This document shows positions 27,201 to 36,787 of a DNA stretch of 64,000 nucleotides, in pieces (positions within the stretch are counted from its first letter, which is position 1; the number at the start of each line of letters is the position of its first letter). Source of the DNA: Planococcus citri. Its lineage: Eukaryota > Arthropoda > Insecta > Hemiptera > Pseudococcidae. The notes below the pieces were generated by a model. The model had not been told where the DNA came from, did not search any database, and saw only the letters and a program-made list of their open reading frames with translations. Where the stretch lies: the NCBI RefSeq assembly GCF_950023065.1, contig NC_088679.1, forward strand, positions 31,186,001-31,250,000. The letters run 5' to 3'. A program made the position numbers and the translations under genes.

Positions 27201-27731
27201 GATGCGGATGAACAAGAAGAGTCCGACTCGCACGAAGAGCTCAGCGACGACGACGACGCCTATAAAGACCTAGACGAGTTAGATAGGGGCGAACGAATGC
27301 CGTCGAGTCGGCAGCGGCGTACGTTGATCAGCGTGACCAGAGGCGGCGACGGACCCGATGACGAAGAAATCCTGCACGAAGAAGAAGAGGAATACGACGA
27401 AGACCTAGACGGCGACGACGAAGAACTTAGAATAAATCTGAATAAAGAAAACGTCACCATTTCCAGAATGCCGGCCGGATCCGGTGTCGGCGTCGGTGCC
27501 GGTGCCGGTGTCGCTGCCGTCAAAAGTCAAAGCCAAGGTAGCGAAACTACCAGCGCCTCTACGCTAGAGGAACTGAAATGCGCCAGACCGTGGTCGAAGA
27601 AACTGAATGAAGTTAGGATAGAACCAATCACCGTAGAAGAATCTGCCAGACCGTCGAAAAAACTCAACGAAGTTAGCATAGAACGCGCCACCGAAGAAGA
27701 TTGCCCAAATAAGAAATTCAAATCGAATTAA
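18286..27731 (+). CDS. SENP6/7: SUMO-specific cysteine protease, SENP6/SENP7 (Ulp1, C48) type
   Basis: 21 coding exons join in phase to 1,380 residues: 18286-18521, 18592-18830, 18901-18980, 19051-19538, 19608-19838, 19927-20002, 20659-20744, 20814-20859, 20947-21028, 21138-21278, 21477-21650, 21728-21904, 21975-22126, 22202-22242, 22326-22442, 22531-22767, 22840-22952, 23028-23212, 23324-23418, 23489-23711 and 26808-27731. Residues 1-450 are Ser/Thr/Pro-rich and probably disordered. A folded region follows (about 520-690). The catalytic domain starts near 750 (INTEDYSCLAEDTYLNDVII). The triad is visible: His870 (QHWFLAI), Asp1006 (ILIFDSL) and Cys1060 (QTNYTDCGLYVLQY), with Gln1054 in the oxyanion position. 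An acidic insertion of about 110 residues between His and Asp is the SENP6/7 signature; these enzymes trim poly-SUMO chains, mostly in the nucleus. The last exon gives FHIPIKTLGRWF and a long Asp/Glu-rich tail. Exon 5 could instead start at 19593 (+5 residues). Confidence 0.93.
20288..20421. repeat. GC-rich island in a protease intron, bounded by TGTAAACGA words
   Basis: Within intron 6 (20003-20658) a stretch of about 130 bp is strikingly GC-richer than its surroundings, alternating GCGC and CTCC tracts. It starts with TGTAAACGACTCGCGCC and ends with GCCGGCTCGTTTACA, a short inverted repeat. It could be a small MITE or a regulatory island; no target duplication is evident. Confidence 0.4.
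23712..26807 (+). other. Large last intron of the SENP-like gene
   Basis: 3,096 bp, whereas most other introns of this gene are 70-250 bp. It begins gtgagt and ends gtcgacag. It is filled with poly-T/poly-A-rich sequence in which CAAAAATTG-like words recur (about 25100-25870). No gene or intact element was found in it. Confidence 0.75.
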
Positions 27732-28053
27732 TAATTTGCGCCTTCTTCTTCACCTTCGCGTTATTCATTTTCTTCGTCGCATGAGCGAGTAAATTTCTAC
27801 TCGAAATGTACTTACGATTTTGCGAATTAAATTCTGGCTACCTGTACCCGAGGTCTCGCAGCAGTTCGACTTCGAAACGGTATTATTCAAAGTGATATTG
27901 GACGGATTTAGGTATAAGTGTTTTTTTTCATTTATTATTTTGTTCGGGTCGCGTTCGACTCGTATATTATTTCTGTACAATTTCCATTGTTTATTTTAAA
28001 TATTTTACTTTCCCCTATTTATATTTAATTTTTTTTTTACTCGTCGATAGTGT

Positions 28054-28059
28054 AATAAA
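28054..28059 (+). terminator. Polyadenylation signal AATAAA of the SENP-like gene
   Basis: AATAAA about 325 bp after the stop codon, followed by a T/G-rich stretch (TTTTTATTTGTGAGTTGTG, then GT runs), as expected for a cleavage site. Confidence 0.55.
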
Positions 28060-28455
28060 AACTCTATGAACAGGTTTTTATTTGTGAGTTGTGTTTCTTT
28101 CGTTTTTTGTGTGTGTGTGGGGGGGGGGGGTTATTATGAAAATATTCAATTGAGGGATTCAAAAACAAATTTTTATTTTAAAAGCTCACGTGTCATATTA
28201 TAATTTCATCAGTGCACACACTTATCTTTGAGTCTATTTTCAAGTTTTCAACCGCCTCCGCCCCCTTCAAAACCACAGTTAGTTTTACCATCGAAATTGA
28301 AATAAATTCAAACATTGAATCAAATCGTAAATGGTAGCTTTAAAAAACATGTATTGTAATTAGAGTTACAGTATATCACTGAAAAACAAAATCATTTGTC
28401 TCAAAACTGACAAGATACTAACTATTAATAAATTTACTTCGATAAATAGGATCTC

Positions 28456-29406
28456 TTATTCCAAGAATTCGGTCATTTTTCTTGCCCTTTCTACGTCGTT
28501 GGGCAGGTTTTTGATACGATTCATGAACCGGTTGCAAGTGTCCGTTCCGTAATAGAAAAGCATCGTCTGACCAACTTCTAGGGCCAGCTGAAATAAGATG
28601 AAAGGTATTTCACACATTAGAAAACTAGTTAAAAAGCTGTATAGTCGAATTACATTATTTATTACTATGGTACATTGAAAATTACCTTATCTACCGGTAC
28701 GCTTATTGTATCGGTTACTTTTCTGTTGACTGCTACTTTACCGGAGAAAGATTCACCGTCGGGTAGTGGTACAGATCCAATCAGACTGACAGGAATATTT
28801 GCTTTTACTTCAACCTTCGTATCGGAAATTCTCTGACTAACAATAGCAGGACCTTGAGCTGAACTTATACCTGCAAAGCTTGGATCTGATGTAGTTTCTG
28901 GAGCCGGAAACTGAAATAAGAATAGATGTGATTATGTGGAAAGCTGTATTCGCCGAACTACATTATATACTATGGTATTTGTAAATTACTTGTTTATTCG
29001 GAATGCCTATCGGCTCGCTATTAGTTTCACTTTCATTTCGCGAAAACTCAGCTTCAACCGAGAGATTAGGTAAGCTAATTGGAACCGGGAGTGGCGGTAT
29101 AGGAGCAAATCCAGCCAGGCACGAAGCCATCGTCGCGGCGACTTTTACCGCCGTATCCACTTTAGCAGCGGGATCACTAACTTGACCCGAGGGATCGGTG
29201 ATCCGTGGTAGAGGACCAAATCCCTTCATACAAGAATTATTAATCTTAGCTGCGACTTTTAGTTTCGTATTGACGTGCCTACGAGTGATGGCGGGAAATC
29301 GCGGTGAGCTAGTGCCGGCTGCACTAGAATCCGTTCTATTATCATCACTGTCTGTATCTTTCTCGAACTCACGACGCACATTCGTAGACTCTTTTTCATC
29401 TCCCAT
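28456..29406 (-). CDS. Unknown 257-aa protein with three internal repeats, three exons
   Basis: Exons 28990-29406, 28686-28910 and 28456-28587 on the minus strand join in phase 0 at both junctions, with good GT/AG borders. Residues 1-45 are charged and likely disordered (MGDEKESTNVRREFEKDTDS). A motif then recurs three times: TKLKVAAKI..S..GFGPLP at about 47-66, TAVKVAATM..C..GFAPIP at 85-104, and TKVEVKANI..SLIGSVPLP at 170-189. The third is followed by the related segment GKVAVNRKVTDTISVPVDK. The C-terminus (LALEVGQTMLFYYGTDTCNR) looks globular and helical. There is no signal peptide, membrane segment or known catalytic motif. DREF-type boxes upstream would suit a housekeeping gene. It is tail-to-tail with the SENP-like gene. 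I do not recognise the family and assign no function. Confidence 0.75.
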
Positions 29407-29521
29407 TTTATTTTATTATATAAACAAACAAGAAAAGTTAAGTTTTTGTGCAAGCTTCGAAATATATTCGTTACTTTATTCTTATCTAGAACGTTGTTGA
29501 ATGCTTTATCACTTATAATTT

Positions 29522-29550
29522 AATCGATAAATCGATATTGATATCGATAT
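29522..29550. promoter_or_regulatory. Cluster of DRE-like boxes (TATCGATA)
   Basis: Overlapping ATCGATA/TATCGATA words, including a perfect TATCGATA at 29542-29549, sit about 115-145 bp upstream of the ATG of the 257-aa gene. TATCGATA is the binding site of the insect promoter factor DREF, typical of housekeeping promoters. Position and match are seen; binding is inferred. Confidence 0.5.
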
Positions 29551-29599
29551 ATGCTTCCTTCCCTAGCGGCCTGAGGTGACACTCGGTAACATGAAATAA

Positions 29600-31560
29600 G
29601 CTCGAGATTTTTGAAACTTTATATTTTCCAAAAATTTTATCAAATGGACATGGAAAGTTGAATTTTACTCTACACACCAATTTTAACACCCTCTGAAGAC
29701 GATTTCAGGTAGGATCAAGCCATTTTGGAGCCTCTAGCGATTTTTCGAAAATTCCAGGAGTCTCTAGCAGATTTTTTAATTTTCACGAAATTTTATCAAA
29801 TGCTGTTGGAAGGCCGAACTTTATTCTGCAAACTAATTCCCGAAACCATTTTTATGTGATAAGGTGTTGTGGGTAATTTCTAGGGATGAAACTACATAGA
29901 GGATTTTTTATGGTAAGGGGGAGGGGGTACGACTGAAAATTTAATCTGACTGATATAGGGATATGACTTTTAAAAAGCTAGGGTGGAAAATTGAGAAAAT
30001 TTATATTTTGAGAGAACTAAAAACTTGCGTTTTTTTATGCAAGTAAGTAGTTAATTTTTTGGCGTTTAAAATTTTAGAAATTAAAAGATTTTTTTAGGAT
30101 GTAATTTTGAAAAAGAAAAGATAACAGGTCCATGTTGAGGGCGGAAGCTCTTTAAAATTTGTAACTATATTTTTTATGGGATTGCGACGTTGCAATGTAT
30201 TGGTGAAAATTACAAGAAATTTAGTGATATAGATGATTTATCCTATGGGGGAGCACTTCCTCTCCCAAATTTGGGCAAAACATTCAAAAGAAAAGCTGGG
30301 GCATGTGATATATCGAATTGAATGTTTTTGGTAACGCTGAACCCGAATATGACGTCAGATTTTTGATTGGACTCCATTCACGGTCGCCAGCACCCCCTCA
30401 AATGGGGTGAAAGTTGAAAAAACTGCTTTTGTTCGTGTGACACGTGAAATATGTAGTATGTTTTTGGTGACACTGAACACGAATATGGCGTTAAATTTTT
30501 GATTGGACTTCATCCATGAGCCCCAGCACTTTCCCAGAGGGGGTAAAAGTGAACAAAATGATTTCATTCGTGTGACACATGAAATAGTAAATGTTTTCGA
30601 TATCGCTGAACACAAATATAACCTTAGTTTTTCAAATTGACCTCACCCATGGGCCCTATAGAACCTCCCCAAATAGGTAAAATTCCAACAGTTAGGTAAT
30701 GAATAATGATTTCCATGTATGGGGTTCAATCAAAGTCTGACTTCATATTCGCGTTCAGCGTCACCAAAAACATACAATTCGATATATCACATGCCTCAGC
30801 TTTTCTTTTGAAAGTTTTGTCCAAATTTGGGGGAGGAGGTGCTCCACCTCCATTAAAAGATCCCAGCTCGAAAATTGAATATTTCGAAAAAGCATCAAAA
30901 AGTACATCTATGGACATTTTTCCGAATTTTAATGGTAGCTCCCACTTACAGCACCTCCCGTGAAAATTTTGATTTTTAGGAAACTATACAGGCCTGAGAA
31001 AAGTATAATGTGGCCTCTTTTCAAGGGATGAAACTACATAGAGGTTTTTTATGGAATATGGGTAGAGGGTTCGACTAAAAATTTTATCAACTGATATAAG
31101 GATTCAGGCGTTCCTACAAAATTTCAAAAAAATCGGTCCATAACTAAAGTCGTGATTCACTTTTGATTGGGCCTATCCACGGCCCCTACCAATTTTTTTG
31201 AATTTTACCCTTGGGGGTGGTTGTGGGGGCGGTCTATTCGGGTTCAACGTCACCAAAAACATACAATTCGATATATCACAGTGGAAATATAACAATTTTG
31301 AGCAAAAATAAATTGTTTATGACTTTATGAGTGAACCAACATTTCAGTTCGAAAGACTACAGTTTCCTAAAATTCGGTAAGCCCTCAGGGGGGAGGGGGA
31401 TATGAAATTCCAAAAAATTCAACATGGGTATGAATGTATGGATTTTTTAGGATGCTGAATTTAATTTTCTGGATGGATGGATCCCTAGCCTTTCATACAT
31501 AATCTTAATCTATATGAAAATGGAAATTTTAGCAAAGGAGGAAAGCGAAGCAATTTTTTT
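29600..31560. repeat. Composite repeat block with fold-back and tandem units
   Basis: No gene. 29700-29830 carries the GAGCCTC(T/C)AGC..GATTTTT words also found at 56100-56900. 30246-30370 is the reverse complement of 30719-30851 (fold-back; shared TGATATATCGAATTG). Between the arms a unit of about 140 bp recurs, degenerate, at about 30310, 30445 and 30590 (GTTTTTGGTRACRCTGAACMCGAATATG). The words GGGATGAAACTACATAGAGG occur at 29882 and again at 31023, a direct repeat about 1.14 kb apart. Confidence 0.6.
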
Positions 31561-31788
31561 TGAATACTTTTACTTTCAAGCCAAGGTACCAATGACACGT
31601 GGTGTTTTCTTACTCTCGCGCATTCTTCATTTTAATAGTAATTTTTACGTTGAAAACACAAAAAAATAAAATAAAATAGCCGTTATGAAACTTTGCATTG
31701 TAATTTTTCATTATTGTTTTATTTACTGAAAATGAATTTTTATGGATGACCCGTCCGTAGGACGGGTAATATTTGCTTGTACAATATA

Positions 31789-32675
31789 ATCGCACGACAG
31801 GTCGACAGAAAAGGGTGTTTGAACGACAACAGCAAACGACAATAAAAGTTGTGGTAGCGACAACTTAGGTGTTTACAACGACAGGTTTTCAACGACAAAA
31901 TAATGAGTCAGCACAACTATTTTTAATTATGAATCACAACTCCTCTCGCCAAAAAAAGCATGTCTAAGCGACAGAATAAAATTTTACAACGACAGAACAA
32001 TGTTCGACTAATTGCATATCTGAAAATACACGAAAAAGCAATAAATAAAATATTGGATTGGGAAGCTAGCAAAAATAATTCAAAATTGCTCTAAAATTAC
32101 AGTAAAAACTGTGTGACAATTTTCAAATGTGAGCTTCCTATGGACTTATTGAGATTGCAATTTGCACAATAATATACTATTAGTGTTCTATGATAATGAG
32201 AATGTGGGTATAAAATCGAATGTACACTAATGAAAGGGTGACTAAAAATCTCAATACTAAATGTAAAATGTGAGGGAGGTGATGGTTGCATGGACCAAAA
32301 AAAATCATGCTAAAACAGTTGAGAAATTTGCTGTGTACATAAAATTTACCACTTTTTGAGAACTACCCACCTATCATTTTATGAAAATTTTCATTTTTTT
32401 TTTCATTTTATTCGATTTGTAACTTTTTTGGTAAAAATAGGCGTGTTGATGGATTAAAATAAAAATAGACGTGTTAACAGATATTTCTGTCGTGATTTTT
32501 TTTTTCACTACCTATTGTCGTTAAATTTATTCAACTGCCGTTCAATTTTTCATTTGTCGTGGACATTTTTTATCTGTCGTACAAATATATGATTGTCGTT
32601 CAATTTCTTTTTTGGTCGGGCACTTCCTTTAATTGTCGGGCCTATCGTTTAGACCACCTTTTCTGTCGTAACGAT
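31789..32675. mobile_element. Non-autonomous element with convergent ACGACA arrays, copy 1
   Basis: The left end is ATCGCACGACAG and the right end its near complement CTGTCGTAACGAT. The left part is studded with ACGACA words (for example AACGACAACAGCAAACGACA) and the right part with the complement TGTCGT, so the motifs converge on a plain AT-rich middle. A reverse-complement copy lies at 53207-54201. No open frame of interest and no clear target duplication. Arrays like this usually are transposase or replication-protein binding sites; the superfamily is unknown. Confidence 0.75.
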
Positions 32676-32679
32676 AAAT

Positions 32680-35123
32680 CATACCCAAAGAAGAAGTTGC
32701 TCGAGCTCTATTATTAAATTTCGGTACGCGTATATTTAATCGACAAATTATACAAATGCCGGAAAGAGCAATGCACAAAAACCATTTAACGTATTTATTA
32801 TAATAGCCGGAAGGAGTTGGATTTCGAAAAATTCGTGTCTGTGGTGAAAAATCCTTAAATTCGGCTTATTAAACAACATGATAGCAAAACAGGTTTATCA
32901 TGGCGATAATCGTGTTTGTTTCAGTCAAACTTGTCGTCCACGCGAACAAAAAATTTAAATTCTGTTACCGAAGACGTATGCAAATTACGATCTATTTTTT
33001 CGTTCGCTCAAAAACCCGAAACGCCTGAGAAAAAATCGATAAAAAAGGTAGTCTGTTTTAAATGGTTCCAAAATTGGGAATCGAAACAAAACTCTCAAGT
33101 TGACCAAAAACATTGAGATCCCTTGCTCCAACTCACAAACACCACATGTGAATTGAAAGTCTTTCTCAAACCTAGCTACTCAGCATGAGGTACTTGTAGA
33201 AAAAATTAGAACGAGATCAGAAGACTCAAGGGCAAAAAGGCGAAGAAGATCCTCGCGATAAATTGTTACCAGATTTCTTCCGGTGATCGAGTAAGCGAAT
33301 CATTCGTTGGTTTCAAGAAAACATCTTCCACATCGAATCAAGGCGATAATCTTCAACCACCGACACCTGAAACCACAATAAATCTAAATCCAAAGCAAGA
33401 GATCGTAAGCGCGAATCGTTTAATATTCAAAAAAACGTATCTGACTCCAAAACTGCTTCGTGCACCGGTAATATCAATAGATCCGGATCTATTCAATTCT
33501 CCTATTGTTTGCTCTCGTTCTCCAAGAAAGAGTTCCGTTTCGTCTATGCTATCGAATTGGTCCGATTCATGTTTTACTTCTTCGTGCAATAAGATGGCTG
33601 AAATTCCGGCTCACATGGTTTTGTACGCAGCCTGGAAGAAGAGAATAAAGGCGATGCTTCTTGCAAAAAAATTAAAAGAGACGATTTAAGACGATAAACG
33701 CGTTGACAGGAAGAAAAAAGCGAAAGCTTTCCAATAAATCATTATTAATTAATGCAATAACGGTGTTTTTAAACTAATTAAAGAGAAGACAGATCCTTAT
33801 GTATTATCATTTGAATTAGACGAACGATACGGAAGTTAGCGAAATAATCAAGGTGTCTTTGAGTTTGAGAACGAAACTCTCGACTCTTAATATTGATTTT
33901 AAACCGCCAAAAGCTTTTCGCAATGCAGTTTCAAGCACCATAAATGATTAGGTTTCGTGTGGCGTGACAGTGGCGAAGAGCGAGGAATACGCATATTTGA
34001 TGGCTGGAATGAAAGACACAGAGAAATATAAGTAGAACGTTAAAAAATCAGCTGAGACTACTCCATATATAGCCGCGGCTGATCCGTCATTCCGTCAGTA
34101 GTTAGGAGCCTACTTACGAGTGATGTGGAGACTAAACAAGGCAAAGGCGATGCGCCTAGTTCGTCTTCGACAACAGGAACAGGACTCGTTGCTACTGGTA
34201 ATTCTTCAGGTTCTAATTCTGAAAATGAAAATCGTAATAGTAATATTTAGTAAGTCAAATACGAACTCCAATAATAACGATAGGAAGATACCTACTTGTT
34301 TCAAGTGTCACGACAGAAATTGCAGAAATCCTGACGATTTTCGTAAGAATGCACATCCTGTCTTTTAAATGTTTTCATTGCCAAGGTCAGACCTATACCG
34401 GTCAAACTGCTCCCGTTATGGGGATGATGCCAGGAAAAATAATAATCACAATAATAACAATTCATCATAATAACGGTACAAATTTAATTATATCGTAAAT
34501 AATCGTAATAATAGCGTTAATAACGATCTTACAAATCAGCTACGAGCTATGTCAGCTGTAACCTTGTATTCTTCGAATAAGACAGTGAAATTAATTTTCT
34601 GATTGACTCAGGCGCGACTCATTAAAATCAATTTCTGGAAAAGTTGCATTAGGATTTAAAAATTTACACAATAATTTTATGATTAACGTAAATACTGAAC
34701 CAATTTTGTGACTTGAATGCAGCAATATCGATTGCTAAATACTAATGAATCGAAGCGAACAAAACACGTTGAAAAACTGAGTAATTTTAAAAATAGCTGG
34801 TAGTGAACAGCTGGCCGATGTTCATATACTAAGGTTACAACGGTAGCCGGAATTACAAAGCTCCACCGAATACGCCGATAAAACCTGAAACAAACTCCGA
34901 CACATCGGATTCGGATTCTACATAAAACATCTTATTGAAAGAAAACGACGGCATGGCAGGAAAATTTACCGTAGATCCGAATCTGACATTCGACGGAACC
35001 ATTTCCGCGCACTCTTCAAATGAAATATCATTTTCAAAATTAAATTTTACAAGTTTGCCTTCTATACATCCAGTTTTCAGCATTCTTATAATTTCAAGGT
35101 ATCTCATCAATCAACTCAACTGA
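32680..35123 (+). pseudogene. Decayed LTR-retrotransposon gag-pol remnant
   Basis: A series of plus-strand coding-like segments in different frames is interrupted by stops and shifts: 32690-32810 (EEVARALLLNFGTRIFNRQI), 32925-33116, a stop-free stretch around 33270-33690 (VSANRLIFKKTYLTPKLLRA), 33810-34120, then a zinc-knuckle-like cysteine run (CFKCHDRNC near 34298-34325, CFHCQGQ near 34374-34390). Next is an aspartic-protease motif LIDSGATH at 34599-34622, immediately followed by a stop. The tail (34850-35120) also reads coding-like. The gag zinc knuckle followed by DSGAT protease is the order of Ty3/gypsy or copia elements. No reverse transcriptase motif or LTR pair was found, so the copy is old and truncated. 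Confidence 0.5.
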
Positions 35124-35201
35124 ATCTAAAAAAAAAAATGGCAGACAGTCAGTAAGTTTGATCACGTGACTCCCACGTTTTGGAACTCGCGTAGGCACCT
35201 C

Positions 35202-36403
35202 CAGTGTTACCAGATGATTTGAGCTCGAAGTCGCCAAATCCGGAGCTTCAAGTCGCCAAAATCAGGGACTGGTAACAGAACGTATTTGGGTATTGGTATT
35301 GGTATTGGTAATGGTTTTTGAACATTTGGGTATTGGTTTTGTTATTGGTAATGGTATTTTCAAGGTTTTGTTACGTTTTTTTAAATGTTATGTTTTTATC
35401 AAAACGTTTGGGTATTGGTATTTGTTTTGGTATTGAGGTTTTGTTTTTTTGTATGTAATTTTGAGATTTTTTAGTGAAAAATAACCTGCTTTGAAGCTTG
35501 AGCAGAAAGGAAATTCTGTTGAATGCATAGTTATCTCAAAAAATCAGTTTTAATGTTGAAAAATACAAAAATTAGGATCTGTGTGATTAACTTTAAATCA
35601 AAATTGAAGAGTTGAAAAACCACTTTGGTCGATTTTTAACCATGTTACATGAATGGAGAGGTCTTCAGGCACCAAAATCACAAAAATACAAAAAAAAGGG
35701 GGGGAAATGACAATAAATTTACCTTTTTTTCACAGTTTTTAGGGTAAAAAAATAACATTTAAAGTAACAGGAAAACGTTTTGGTATTGGTTTTGGTATTG
35801 TTAAGTTTTTCTCAGAGGAAGCGGTATTGGTATTGTTATTTGGTAATGGTATTTTAGTGTTGTGGTATTGGTATTGGTTTTGGTACTGTTTTTTTGCATA
35901 TTTTAACGTTTTTTTGCGTTATTGTTAAAAAATGTTATAACGTTACCAGTCCCTGGCCAAAATCGCCACTTTAAAATTCTAAATCGCCCAAATAAATCGC
36001 CCAAATTCACTGTTTAAAACAGCGTTTAAAACTCGAAAACACCCTGTTTAAAACGTGTTTTTTCTGTACCAACTTATTGTATGTCAATTTTTCACAGAAA
36101 AAAGGTATAAAAGTAGAAAATCAGCGTTCTCATTTTTGATTTTGTTTTGTTTTTTTCTTCTAAAAACCCGTTTTTCCTGATAATTTTCTAGAGAAAATGA
36201 AAAATATCTCAAGTCGCCCAATTTGCGACTAGTCGCCAATAGTCGCTACCCTCTTTTTTTCGGGTGATTTCAACATTCTGTGAAATTGAGGAGAAATCTC
36301 AAGTCGCCCAATTGGCGACTAGTCGCCAACGTCCCATTTTGGGCGATTTTTGGTCACCTCAACTCGCCCAAATGGCGATAAATCGCCCAATCTGGCAACA
36401 CTG
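35202..36403. mobile_element. hAT-like MITE filled with AAGTCGCC words, interrupted by a second element
   Basis: Ends CAGTGTTACCAGAT and ATCTGGCAACACTG are inverted repeats. The 8-bp target duplication GGCACCTC is perfect (35194-35201 and 36404-36411). The interior consists of repeats of CAAGTCGCC / AAATCGCC / AGTCGCCAAT words. It is split by the nested element at 35263-35955. No transposase. CAG..CTG ends plus an 8-bp duplication are diagnostic of hAT. Confidence 0.85.
35263..35955. mobile_element. hAT-like MITE filled with GGTATT words, nested
   Basis: Ends CAGGGACTGGTAAC and GTTACCAGTCCCTG. Perfect 8-bp duplication GCCAAAAT (35255-35262 and 35956-35963), which lies inside the host element. 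The interior is a degenerate (TATTGG)n / GGTAATGG array at both ends with a non-repetitive middle (35460-35760). No coding capacity. A related GGTATT-rich element lies at about 44700-45211. Confidence 0.85.
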
Positions 36404-36444
36404 GGCACCTCTGGCGGCTCTGGGGAAAGACCAGGAGGCCTATT

Positions 36445-36697
36445 CGGGCCGGGCAGCGCTAGTATCGCTGGACGAAAACGTGATGATTTGAAATTTGGTG
36501 CAATGGTGAATTACTGAATAAATGCTGAAATATCGAAATGAAGTGATGATTTTGATTTTTAAAGTTGTTTTCACGATCAAGAAACTGAAAAATCACAAGT
36601 ACAACGGAAAATTGTGCTTATTTCCGATCATCAGTTTTCAACTTTATCACGTTTTCGTCCAAGGACAACTAGCGATCCAAGCGGATGCCCGGCCCGA
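36445..36697. mobile_element. MITE with CGGGCCGGGCA termini
   Basis: 253 bp with inverted ends of about 45 bp (CGGGCCGGGCA, then CTAGT and CGAAAACGTGAT, complemented at about 36644-36697). ATT flanks both sides (36442-36444 and 36698-36700). Excision of this segment plus one ATT restores the same terminal sequence as the host element's other end, so the insertion is certain. GC-rich ends contrast with an AT-rich middle. Confidence 0.75.
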
Positions 36698-36787
36698 ATT
36701 ATGGAATCGCGTTACCATAACGAAATTCGTTAGGGATTCGTTAGGTACCGCTTTCGTTAAGTTCCTGTATTATGAACGATTCGTTAA

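Noticed and set aside
26967..27523. Minus-strand open frames opposite the acidic last exon of the SENP-like gene
   Set aside because: They are shadows of GAA/GAC-rich codons (giving Phe/Val/Ser-rich proteins) and lack splice or start context.
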